From a virus: a stretch of DNA of 30,125 nucleotides. The notes under the pieces are model-generated. The model was not told where the DNA came from. It saw only the letters and a list, made by a program, of their open reading frames with translations, and did no database searches. Positions 21,952 to 29,054 of this stretch are shown here, piece after piece. Both the position numbers and the translations under genes were made by a program. Within the stretch, counting starts at the first letter, position 1; each line of letters starts with the position of its first letter. The stretch spans positions 1 to 30,125 of IMG/VR virus record IMGVR_UViG_3300044977_000271; one strand, written 5' to 3'.

Positions 21952-24849
21952 ATGAGTTCAGCTGGTTCATATGGCAGCGGAGGAGGAGGTGGTGGCGTGG
22001 GTAACGTAAAATTTTTAACAGGTAATACCGGTGGACCAGTTCCGCCAGATTTAGTCGGCAATATAAACGTTGTCGGCTCGGGCGATATCACGGTTGCCGG
22101 AAATGCGGGAACCAATACTTTAACGATTGAGCTCAGCGGAGCTATCGCGAATGTCTATGATGCAGATACGGGCTCAGCAACCCCTGCTCTAGGAATTCTT
22201 AATATTAACGGCCTCGGTGGAATAGCAACCTCAGCTTCAGGGCATACCGTCGATATTGGCACCGATGGAACGATAGCGACTGATTATTCAACTGATAGCG
22301 GTATAGCAATACCATCAGCAGATACGATTAACATCGTGGGCGGAACGGGAATAACAACCTCCGGTTCAGGTAACACGGTAACTATCGATCTTAGTGGAAC
22401 GGGAATCGTTGAAAGCATTCAAGGCGATACGGGAAGTGCCATATCAGGTGCTCTTACTATCACCGGCGGAACTTCGGGTGCATCGTTCAATACTTCAGGC
22501 ACTACTATCACTGAATCGTTCAACTATCTTAATATGCCTTACACCAATGCGGGCGGAACACAAGGTGTTATCAAATTCGCAGGATCTCCCATCTTCGGAT
22601 TCTATGGCGGATCAGGTCAGTTCAACATGTTTCTTGGTGATACTGCCGGAAATACTTCTCTAACCGGAACAAATAACATCGGGCTCGGACCCATTGCAAT
22701 TCATGCAGTAACTTCAGGATTTGCTAATGTTGGCGTTGGACCCCTCGCCTTGAGTAGTTGCACTACTGGTAATAGTAACGTTGGCATGGGTCTCGATGCG
22801 CTGCAACATCTTACCACGGGTGCAGGAAATGTGGCAGTTGGTTATCAGCCCCTCCAAAACCTTCTTACTGGTATTGATAATGTTGCCTTCGGGATCGGAG
22901 CTGGAAGTAATTATACCGGTGCGGAATCGAACAATATTCTCATCAGTAACGCAGGCGTAGCTTCTGAATCAAATGTGATTCGCATCGGAACTCAAGGGTC
23001 GGGAACTGGTCAGCAAAATACTGCTTATATGGCGGGCATTTATGGTTCGAGTGTTGGCGGAACGAACGCGCTCGTCTTTGCAGACAATACGGGAAAGCTA
23101 GGGACCACGGGTGGGACCTTCACTGCCGTTACCTCAATTACGGGTGACACGGGAAGTGCTATATCCGGAGCTCTTACTATAACTGGTGGCTCATCAGGAG
23201 CGCTATTTAATACCGCTGGCTCAAACATAACCGAATCCTTTCACTTCTTGGCGATGTCTGATACCACTTCAACAACGGGATATATTCAAATTGGAGCTCA
23301 AAAAGTCTTCGCAGCGTATGGAGGTGTAGCCAATAATAATATCTTTGTCGGAAAGGGAGCGGGTAACGCAACCCTTGTGGGTACCGGAAATACAGGCGTT
23401 GGGCAAGGAGCTCTTTCTAGCCTGTCGGCGGCTTCTAATGGAAGCGCTAACGTCGCAGTAGGTCAAATAGCACTCGTCTCTTGTACGCAGGGCAACGACA
23501 ACGTTGCACTTGGAGAAGGAAGCTTGGCAGACCTCACGACAGGATCTTCTAATACCGCATGTGGACAACTCGCACTTGAAGGCATCGTAACAGGTACTAA
23601 TAACACTGCCCTTGGCCAAGATGCGGGAAGCGCTTTCACGGCAGCTGATTCAAGCAATATCGCCATCGGAAATGTAGGCGTCAGCGGCCAATCAAACACA
23701 ATTCGCATCGGTACTCAAGGAACTGGAGCTGGTCAGCAAGATACCTGCAACATCGCAGGAATTTATGGGTCTACCGTTGGTGGAACAAACTCTGCCGTAT
23801 TCATAGATAACGCAGGGAATCTGGGAACCGTTGGTGGATCTGGTGGTGGTGGCGTGAGCTCTATCACGGGTGATACAGGAAGTTCTATAACAGGTGCCTT
23901 GAATATAACCGGCGGCTCTTCGGGAGCACTCTTCAATACTTCTGGCAGCAATATAACCGAATCTTTCCACTTTCTTGCAATGTCAGATACGACCTCCACA
24001 ACGGGATATATCCAGATTGGTACACAAAAGGTTCTCGCTTGTTGGGGTGGTGTTGCCAATAACAATATATTCGTGGGTCAAGGCGCAGGTCATGTGACCG
24101 TATCGGGTACCGACAACGATGGATTTGGCGACCAGGCTCTCGCAGGTGTAACGAGCGGATCATACAACGTAGGGATCGGATCAAGTGCGCTACAAGCCTT
24201 AACCACTTCATCTGAAAACGTTGCGATAGGACTCAATGCACTTTCAGCTCTTACAACGGGCGGTGGTGGAAATACCGTCATCGGATTTGCGGCAGGCGGA
24301 AGCTTTAACACCGGTGCAAATAATCTCATCCTCGGATCAACCGCCGGAGGTGGATACACCGGTTCAGAGTCCAATAACATTGTTATCGGCGCTCAAGGTG
24401 TCGCAGCAGAATCACATGCGATTCATATCGGAGATGACACCACATATGGAGCGTTTACCAAATGTTTTATCGGTGGAATCGCTGGAATAACCGTTGCGAG
24501 CTCGGCCGCAGTCTTAATTAATACTTCAACTGCTCAACTCGGAACAGTTCCCTCGTCTCGCCGCTATAAAGACAATATCGAAGACATGCTTGATGACAGT
24601 AATGGCATCATGAAGCTTCGTCCCGTGCGATTTACCTACAAGGCTGATGAAGCAAAATCTCGACAGTTTGGTCTCATCGCCGAAGAGGTTCACGATGTAA
24701 TGCCCTATCTTGTTGCCTTCAACAAAGAAGGAGCTCCAGAGACGGTGCGCTATCACGAATTGCCAGCACTCATCCTTAATGAGCTTCAGCGACTCGAGAA
24801 GCGCGTCAAATATCTTGAAGATAAGATATCCAAGCTCGAGGCGCGATAA
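21952..24849 (+). CDS. Large tail fibre with tripled module and S74 chaperone
   Basis: This 965-residue protein starts after AAGGAG. The N-terminus has GSGGGGGGVG, then short modules (about residues 75-155) of the type SGIAIPSADTINIVGGTGIT. Three long repeats follow: residues about 156-395, 396-637 and 638-867. Each contains NVAVG-like stepping segments (VAVGYQPLQNLLTG) similar to YadA-type head turns, and ends in a GIYGSSVGGTNALVFAD-like strip. Residues 868-965 are an S74 (intramolecular chaperone) domain: SSRRYKDNIEDML, LRPVRFTYKADEAKSRQFGL, IAEEVHDVMPY, ending in a coiled coil. Such domains fold the trimeric fibre and usually cleave themselves off; S868 or S869 is the probable site. Overlaps the next gene by one base. 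Confidence 0.82.
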   Translation: MSSAGSYGSGGGGGGVGNVKFLTGNTGGPVPPDLVGNINVVGSGDITVAGNAGTNTLTIELSGAIANVYDADTGSATPALGILNINGLGGIATSASGHTVDIGTDGTIATDYSTDSGIAIPSADTINIVGGTGITTSGSGNTVTIDLSGTGIVESIQGDTGSAISGALTITGGTSGASFNTSGTTITESFNYLNMPYTNAGGTQGVIKFAGSPIFGFYGGSGQFNMFLGDTAGNTSLTGTNNIGLGPIAIHAVTSGFANVGVGPLALSSCTTGNSNVGMGLDALQHLTTGAGNVAVGYQPLQNLLTGIDNVAFGIGAGSNYTGAESNNILISNAGVASESNVIRIGTQGSGTGQQNTAYMAGIYGSSVGGTNALVFADNTGKLGTTGGTFTAVTSITGDTGSAISGALTITGGSSGALFNTAGSNITESFHFLAMSDTTSTTGYIQIGAQKVFAAYGGVANNNIFVGKGAGNATLVGTGNTGVGQGALSSLSAASNGSANVAVGQIALVSCTQGNDNVALGEGSLADLTTGSSNTACGQLALEGIVTGTNNTALGQDAGSAFTAADSSNIAIGNVGVSGQSNTIRIGTQGTGAGQQDTCNIAGIYGSTVGGTNSAVFIDNAGNLGTVGGSGGGGVSSITGDTGSSITGALNITGGSSGALFNTSGSNITESFHFLAMSDTTSTTGYIQIGTQKVLACWGGVANNNIFVGQGAGHVTVSGTDNDGFGDQALAGVTSGSYNVGIGSSALQALTTSSENVAIGLNALSALTTGGGGNTVIGFAAGGSFNTGANNLILGSTAGGGYTGSESNNIVIGAQGVAAESHAIHIGDDTTYGAFTKCFIGGIAGITVASSAAVLINTSTAQLGTVPSSRRYKDNIEDMLDDSNGIMKLRPVRFTYKADEAKSRQFGLIAEEVHDVMPYLVAFNKEGAPETVRYHELPALILNELQRLEKRVKYLEDKISKLEAR

Positions 24850-26486
24850 TGTCTCAAATCATTAATCAAAATTATCCCAATGGACTAAATCCACTCGGAT
24901 ATATGGGGGTGAGCGCTGCTACGCCCCCGCAACAAACGGTTCAGAATACGCAAGCTCCCACTGCCACTAACTCCCAAAACTTCACCATCGGAACACAATG
25001 GGTAGTAACCAATTCAGGATCAGAGCAGATATGGGAACTCGTTAACCTTAATGGTGGCGTCGCAACATGGGTTCAAATTTATCCCGCAGGGGGCGGTGGA
25101 GGCGGCGCAAGCTCATTCCCTACTGATAGTGGTACCGCTAATGAAGTTGGCGGCGTCCTTCAGATAAAGGGTGATGGCGAAAACATTAGCACGGAAGGAT
25201 CGGGAAATCTGGTCAACGTGGTGCTCAATGATCATATTACCGTGCAGAATATCACCGTAGAATCAATGGACTTTGGTGCCGTTCTTTCTGATGGATCGGG
25301 AAATTTGACATCAAGTGCTGGAACTATGGGACAAGTGCTCACCTCAAGTGGAGCGAGCGCAGCTCCTGTATGGAAAACTTTAGCCGGAGATGGTTCAGTT
25401 GTTGGTCTTGAAGGCGATGATGATGTTGTTGTGAGCCCTAATGTCGATGGGATTATATTTGTTACCGGCAACAATGGCATAACTACTTCTGGTGTCGCGA
25501 ATACAATGACCGTTAGCCTTTCAGTTCCAGTATCTATTGCTCATGGCGGAACAAATGCTACAACAATGGCTACGCCCGACGGCGTCGTCTATTATGATGG
25601 CACTCGGCTCGTAACCACAGCATCAGCGGGAACAGTAGGAGAAGTCCTCACCTCAAATGGTCCAGGCATGGCGCCCACCTTCCAGCCAGGTGGCGGAGGT
25701 GGTGGTGGAATCACTACCCTCACGGCTAATACCGGAGGCTCTGCTACAGCAGCTAGCATTAAGCTGCAGGGCAATAACGTTATAGCGACCAATGTCGTTT
25801 CAACTTCAGAAGTAGACTTTTCGCTCACTAATGGAACAAACGGACAAGTTATCATTGGAGGTGGCGCTAATCCCACATGGGCAAGTATCACTGCGGGTAC
25901 GAATATAACACTCACTCCTGGCGCTAATAGCCTAACTATTGCTTCAACCGGGGCTGCTCCAGCAGCTGGTTGCGCATTTCTTTATTACCAGCCCTCTATC
26001 GCTACCGGCGTCACACCAGTAAATACCATCTATTACTTGGGCCAAAAAGTCATTATGACGAGCCAGTATGATAACACGGGCGGTGCAGTTACTCCTGGTG
26101 ATGGTGCGGGAACTGCAGCTAAATTCACTGCTCCGGCTACCGGATTATACTACTTACAGTTTCAGGCAACACTCGGAGAAGTTGGCGCTACGGCATTCTT
26201 CCCTGTCGCAACAATAACTATTACGGGAAACGTATCTACTCAGAACTCTTATGTTAATTGGAATACAGGAAGTATCCCAACAAGCAACTATCGGGTTAAT
26301 ATTCAAATGTCAGGCATGTTTCCGATGACCATTGGTGATGTCGCTGTCTTCGGTGTATCACGTATTCCCGGTGGCGCGACAGGATCAAGTTCAGACGTAT
26401 GGGGAACTACTCCTTTGGGACCAACGTATCCATTCTTAGTGAGCCCATCACAGGTCACCTACTTTTCAGGATTTAGAGTCGCATAA
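24849..26486 (+). CDS. Tail fibre with C1q/TNF-like C-terminal domain
   Basis: This 545-residue protein starts in a TAATG overlap with the big fibre. Residues about 45-80 (GTQWVVTNSGSEQIWELVNL; GGVATWVQI) match the fibre start of the gene at 19918. The middle has GGGGGG linkers and SGxA modules as in the big fibre (TDSGTANEVGGVLQIKGDGE). Residues about 375-545 form a compact end with AKFTAPATGLYYLQFQATLG and FGVSRIPGGATG, the pattern of a C1q/TNF-like jelly roll, which forms trimers and often binds sugars or proteins. There is no S74 domain. It is probably a receptor-binding partner of the upstream fibre. Confidence 0.72.
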   Translation: MSQIINQNYPNGLNPLGYMGVSAATPPQQTVQNTQAPTATNSQNFTIGTQWVVTNSGSEQIWELVNLNGGVATWVQIYPAGGGGGGASSFPTDSGTANEVGGVLQIKGDGENISTEGSGNLVNVVLNDHITVQNITVESMDFGAVLSDGSGNLTSSAGTMGQVLTSSGASAAPVWKTLAGDGSVVGLEGDDDVVVSPNVDGIIFVTGNNGITTSGVANTMTVSLSVPVSIAHGGTNATTMATPDGVVYYDGTRLVTTASAGTVGEVLTSNGPGMAPTFQPGGGGGGGITTLTANTGGSATAASIKLQGNNVIATNVVSTSEVDFSLTNGTNGQVIIGGGANPTWASITAGTNITLTPGANSLTIASTGAAPAAGCAFLYYQPSIATGVTPVNTIYYLGQKVIMTSQYDNTGGAVTPGDGAGTAAKFTAPATGLYYLQFQATLGEVGATAFFPVATITITGNVSTQNSYVNWNTGSIPTSNYRVNIQMSGMFPMTIGDVAVFGVSRIPGGATGSSSDVWGTTPLGPTYPFLVSPSQVTYFSGFRVA

Positions 26487-26522
26487 AAACCCTTCATCGT
26501 GTCGCCCTCTCGACACAAACCG

Positions 26523-26568
26523 CAAGATATACCTTCTTTCTCTCCCGAGAAGGTATATCTTGTTTATT
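26523..26568 (+). terminator. Intrinsic terminator of the fibre operon
   Basis: CAAGATATACCTTCT (26523-26537) and AGAAGGTATATCTTG (26548-26562) form a perfect 15-bp stem with a 10-base loop, followed by TTTATT. It ends the rightward fibre operon and touches the end of the leftward gene at 26567. Confidence 0.8.
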
Positions 26569-26785
26569 ACTTGATCAACTCAAGCGCGGATTCTAACGAA
26601 TCTCTTTCAGCCATCATTTCCCAGCGTGGATTATCTTCATCAAGACAACCTTGAATATATACATCAACTTTAGTATCTGACTTGTTGGCATTGTTAATCA
26701 CCCGGCATCTCGTTCCATAAGGAGCTTGGTCTAATTTTGTTGGTGGCGAATGTCTGACAATTATAGGGGGCAACATGGTATTCAT
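26567..26785 (-). CDS. Small hypothetical protein
   Basis: This 72-residue leftward protein has a GAGG before its start. It begins MNTMLPPIIVRHSPPTKLDQ, has CRVINNANKSDTKVDVYIQG in the middle and ends in an acidic helix (ERDSLESALELIK). No signal or membrane segment is present. It is the last gene of the leftward block after ERF. I do not recognise it; early phage genes of this size often bind host proteins, which is a guess here. Confidence 0.5.
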   Translation of the reverse strand: MNTMLPPIIVRHSPPTKLDQAPYGTRCRVINNANKSDTKVDVYIQGCLDEDNPRWEMMAERDSLESALELIK

Positions 26786-26846
26786 AAGGCCTCATTTTTC
26801 AATTCTCCCGAACGAATAGGTATCGCCCCATATACTAGAACCATTC

Positions 26847-27617
26847 TTATTCTTCGGCAATCTGAGAGGGGTTATGCTTGCCTAATCCAGACCGAGCCAG
26901 CTTTATCTCTCTGATTCGTTCTATCGAAGCTCTAAACTTCGACTTTGGCATATCAGCAAGCGACTGCAAGTGAAGCCCGGACAACACCTGTTCAGTAAGG
27001 TCAGGAAACTCAGCAAGTATATACTCAAGCTCATTTATCTGATCCTTCGATATTGTCTCATAAGACTCCTCTTTAGGGTTGTACTTCGTGTTGAGTGCTG
27101 TCCCCTTTGAGGTCTTTTCGCGGAACTCTACCATGGCCATTTCACCGTCGTCATCGGCATCAGCGATACCTAAAAGAGATACCATTGAGTACCTTCTGAG
27201 GTAGGTAATATGGCTCCCCAATGATTGGATATCAGGCTTTTGCGGAAGGATCCTGAAGCGAGATTCGAGATATTGTCCCGACGAGTGTCCCAATATACAT
27301 ACCAGTATGTTCTGCCCCTCTTCGGTCTGCTCAACTTGATGGCATACGCACAGCCCATGTTTCGTCAAATAAGGCCGCGATGCGCGCGTGATGCTCGCCA
27401 GGTCGGCATATTTCGATTTGAAGTAAGGATTGTTTGAGTCACGATCGGCAATAAGCATCTCAGATTGTGACTTTGAGAGCGCTTCGAAAAGCTTGTCGCA
27501 TTCAGAAGATCTATTCGGCCGATCTTTTGGTTTGGGTGCTTGAGACAGTTCCTTCACTTGAGAAGATATCTTTTGTATCTCTTCAAGAAGTGTTTTAAGA
27601 AGATTAACGGGTTCCAT
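26847..27617 (-). CDS. erf: ERF-family single-strand annealing protein
   Basis: I start this 256-residue protein at 27617, where AAAGGAAAAGG precedes the ATG at proper distance; an ATG at 27647 adds 10 basic residues. ERF proteins bind single-stranded DNA and anneal it, so phage genomes can recombine or circularise. Core motifs are all present: NPYFKSKYADL (residues about 63-73), LTKHGLCVCHQVEQ, LGHSSGQYLESRF, GSHITYLRRYSMVSLLG (about 134-150) and ADADDDGEM (about 152-160). The C-terminal third is a mixed helical tail. The gene follows two leftward early-type genes and partly overlaps the one before it. P22 has an ERF too, in keeping with the P22-like portal. Confidence 0.88.
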   Translation of the reverse strand: MEPVNLLKTLLEEIQKISSQVKELSQAPKPKDRPNRSSECDKLFEALSKSQSEMLIADRDSNNPYFKSKYADLASITRASRPYLTKHGLCVCHQVEQTEEGQNILVCILGHSSGQYLESRFRILPQKPDIQSLGSHITYLRRYSMVSLLGIADADDDGEMAMVEFREKTSKGTALNTKYNPKEESYETISKDQINELEYILAEFPDLTEQVLSGLHLQSLADMPKSKFRASIERIREIKLARSGLGKHNPSQIAEE

Positions 27618-28035
27618 ATGTGTTTTCCTTTTCCTTTGATCGTTCAAACGCTTCTTCGAGAAGTCTTTCTACATCATTAACATCTGCTTTGAGGAGATTA
27701 TTTATATCTTGCTCGGTTAGATACGGCTTTCTCGTTGCTTTTGAGAGCATCTTAAAATTGTGATACGAGGCATCTTTCGCGCTTTGATTGATAAACTGCT
27801 CATACAGTGTTTGTGAAATGGCGAGCGCAAAATAAACATCCCGCATCTCTATTAACGCGTCCACCTTTTTGCGCGTAAGATCAGCGGCTTCCATTAACAT
27901 GAAGGCCGTGAGCTTCTTATTGCGTTCATTTCCCTCCGCCATCAATTTACTATGAGCTACGGCAATGTCCCGAACAAGCATTAATGCCGCACTCTGCGGA
28001 AATTCCTTCGACCCAAATATATTCCAAAATCCCAT
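27604..28035 (-). CDS. Hypothetical early-region protein
   Basis: This 143-residue leftward protein is mostly helical and charged: FPQSAALMLVRDIAVAHSKL, MEAADLTRKKVDALIEMRD, YFALAISQTLYEQFINQSA, ending NNLLKADVNDVERLLEEAFE. It has no signal peptide or catalytic motif. Its end runs 14 bases into the ERF gene, so the two are coupled. The ribosome site is AGTTGGGAGTTTAAG-like (GGGAG). A recombination helper role would fit its place, but it is not recognised. Confidence 0.6.
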   Translation of the reverse strand: MGFWNIFGSKEFPQSAALMLVRDIAVAHSKLMAEGNERNKKLTAFMLMEAADLTRKKVDALIEMRDVYFALAISQTLYEQFINQSAKDASYHNFKMLSKATRKPYLTEQDINNLLKADVNDVERLLEEAFERSKEKENTYGTR

Positions 28036-28048
28036 CTTAAACTCCCAA

Positions 28049-28429
28049 CTAAGATTTCTTCGATAACACTTTATTTTGCTTGATAATTAACTTATTAAAC
28101 TTCTCCAGAAACTTAGGAATATGCGGCACAATATTCATTCTGACGTTGAGCGGCTTCTCTATGAGCGGGCTTACAGCGCTCCACGCCCCGTCTTTCTCAG
28201 AATAATGGAGGAGCCGAAACCTTTGCGCGCTCGGACACATTCCCCACACAAGATATTCATTTTCAGGCTTTTGCCCCTTTATATAACGACTATAAACTTT
28301 CACTCTATAGGTTAAATTTATCCCCAGGCCCTCCAACTCCTTCTCCGTTGATCTAATAAGGTTCGAAGCCTCATTCATTACCTCCGTCAAAAGTGCAGCA
28401 TTCGCCTTCAGATCCTTCATCGAGCTCAT
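28049..28429 (-). CDS. Hypothetical early-region protein, first gene of leftward operon
   Basis: I start this 126-residue protein at 28429, where GGGAGATATTT precedes the ATG. The ATG at 28462 has no ribosome site. The N-terminal half is helical (MKDLKANAALLTEVMNEASN; LIRSTEKELEGLGINL); the middle (EYLVWGMCPSAQRFRLLHYS) is beta-like; the C-terminus is basic (KFNKLIIKQNKVLSKKS). It is the first gene of the leftward block and lies right behind the control region 28449-28496. The coding order and promoter suggest an early gene. I do not recognise its family. Confidence 0.6.
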   Translation of the reverse strand: MSSMKDLKANAALLTEVMNEASNLIRSTEKELEGLGINLTYRVKVYSRYIKGQKPENEYLVWGMCPSAQRFRLLHYSEKDGAWSAVSPLIEKPLNVRMNIVPHIPKFLEKFNKLIIKQNKVLSKKS

Positions 28430-28448
28430 AAATATCTCCCATTTTTGC

Positions 28449-28477
28449 TTGCCAACCTTCATTTTTCAGTATATCAT
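28449..28477 (+). promoter_or_regulatory. Rightward promoter of the HTH-like gene
   Basis: TTGCCA (28449-28454), 17 bp, TATCAT (28472-28477): five of six and five of six consensus matches at ideal spacing. The start would lie near 28484, inside the AT-rich motif shared with other control regions, and the gene begins at 28513 with AGAGGGG as ribosome site. Confidence 0.6.
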
Positions 28478-28496
28478 TAATCATATTAATTTACAA
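28468..28496 (-). promoter_or_regulatory. Leftward early promoter overlapping the rightward one
   Basis: Read leftward, TTGTAA (28496-28491), 17 bp, TATACT (28473-28468): four of six and five of six matches. The shared motif ATTAATGATAT fills the end of the spacer and part of the -10. Its target is the gene at 28429 and ERF beyond it. The two promoters share bases 28468-28477, so use of one should hamper the other. Confidence 0.65.
28471..28481. promoter_or_regulatory. Operator-like 11-mer in the divergent control region
   Basis: ATATCATTAAT, identical to copies at 958-968 and 19784-19794. It covers the -10 of both overlapping promoters. Binding here would shut off one or both. Binding is inferred from repetition. 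Confidence 0.5.
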
Positions 28497-28512
28497 TTCA
28501 AGAGGGGACACG

Positions 28513-28794
28513 ATGATATCAGAAAAAGAAGAGTTGCGGGGCAAAAAGGTTGCTAAAGAGCGCGTCCTTAAAATATTAGAGCACTACGGCGCGGATTGGA
28601 AAGAAAAAAGCTTTTTGATTGGGAGATCGATAGGCATCCACCCCTACACCCTTGTTGCCTTTATGAAAGACGAAAGTGACTTCTTTAAGTCATTTCGCAC
28701 ACAAAAAATCATACTTGAATGGGCAAGTAAAAAAGAAGAACAGATTAAGTCTTCAAGGTGTAATTCTTACAACCTGTTTAAAAATTTGTTATAA
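28513..28794 (+). CDS. Small HTH-like protein, Cro-type position
   Basis: This 93-residue protein starts after AGAGGGG. It is basic and helical: KKVAKERVLKILEHYGADWK, SFLIGRSIGIHPYTLVAFMK, DFFKSFRTQKIILEWASKK. The segment SFLIGRSIGIHPYTLVAFM has the spacing of a helix-turn-helix, though a weak one. It is transcribed from a promoter that overlaps the one for the leftward ERF operon, the place where phages often put a Cro-type regulator. It is followed by a clear terminator. A role as the regulator that binds the shared motif is possible but unproven. Confidence 0.5.
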   Translation: MISEKEELRGKKVAKERVLKILEHYGADWKEKSFLIGRSIGIHPYTLVAFMKDESDFFKSFRTQKIILEWASKKEEQIKSSRCNSYNLFKNLL

Positions 28795-28819
28795 GTTTAA
28801 TTAATTTGGCAAAAAAAGA

Positions 28820-28847
28820 AGGCGTCGATTAAGACGCCTAACTTTTA
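28820..28847 (+). terminator. Intrinsic terminator after the HTH-like gene
   Basis: AGGCGTC (28820-28826) pairs with GACGCCT (28833-28839) around a 6-base loop, followed by AACTTTTA. It separates the small regulator gene from the replication-initiator-like gene. Confidence 0.7.
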
Positions 28848-28925
28848 AAACTCGAGTGTTTTCTCCCCAGATTACGCTCTAAAAACAAACCAATTAGTAG
28901 TGCAGGAGCCCATCATTAAAGCCGC

Positions 28926-28943
28926 TTTTCAGTGTTTTCAGTG
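28926..28943. repeat. Tandem 9-bp repeat upstream of the initiator-like gene
   Basis: TTTTCAGTG occurs twice without a gap (28926-28934 and 28935-28943). A related AGTGTTTTC also stands at 28855-28863. The stretch 28848-29054 is otherwise free of genes. Two copies are too few to call an iteron array, but it lies just before the putative initiator gene. Confidence 0.35.
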
Positions 28944-29054
28944 CGTCAAGAATCAAACCATAAAGTATGAAAGCTCAACCATGTTCCACGTAGTGCATGA
29001 TGCCTTTTATTCCCCACTCAAGGTAACGAAGTATCCAATCAAGGAGAAAATCGT

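Noticed and set aside
22700-24400. YadA-like segments as a bacterial adhesin gene
   Set aside because: No membrane anchor or signal peptide; the S74 chaperone and the neighbours make it a phage fibre.
22417-24555. Repeats as CRISPR or DNA repeat array
   Set aside because: The units are about 720 bases, coding, in frame and diverged, so they are protein repeats.
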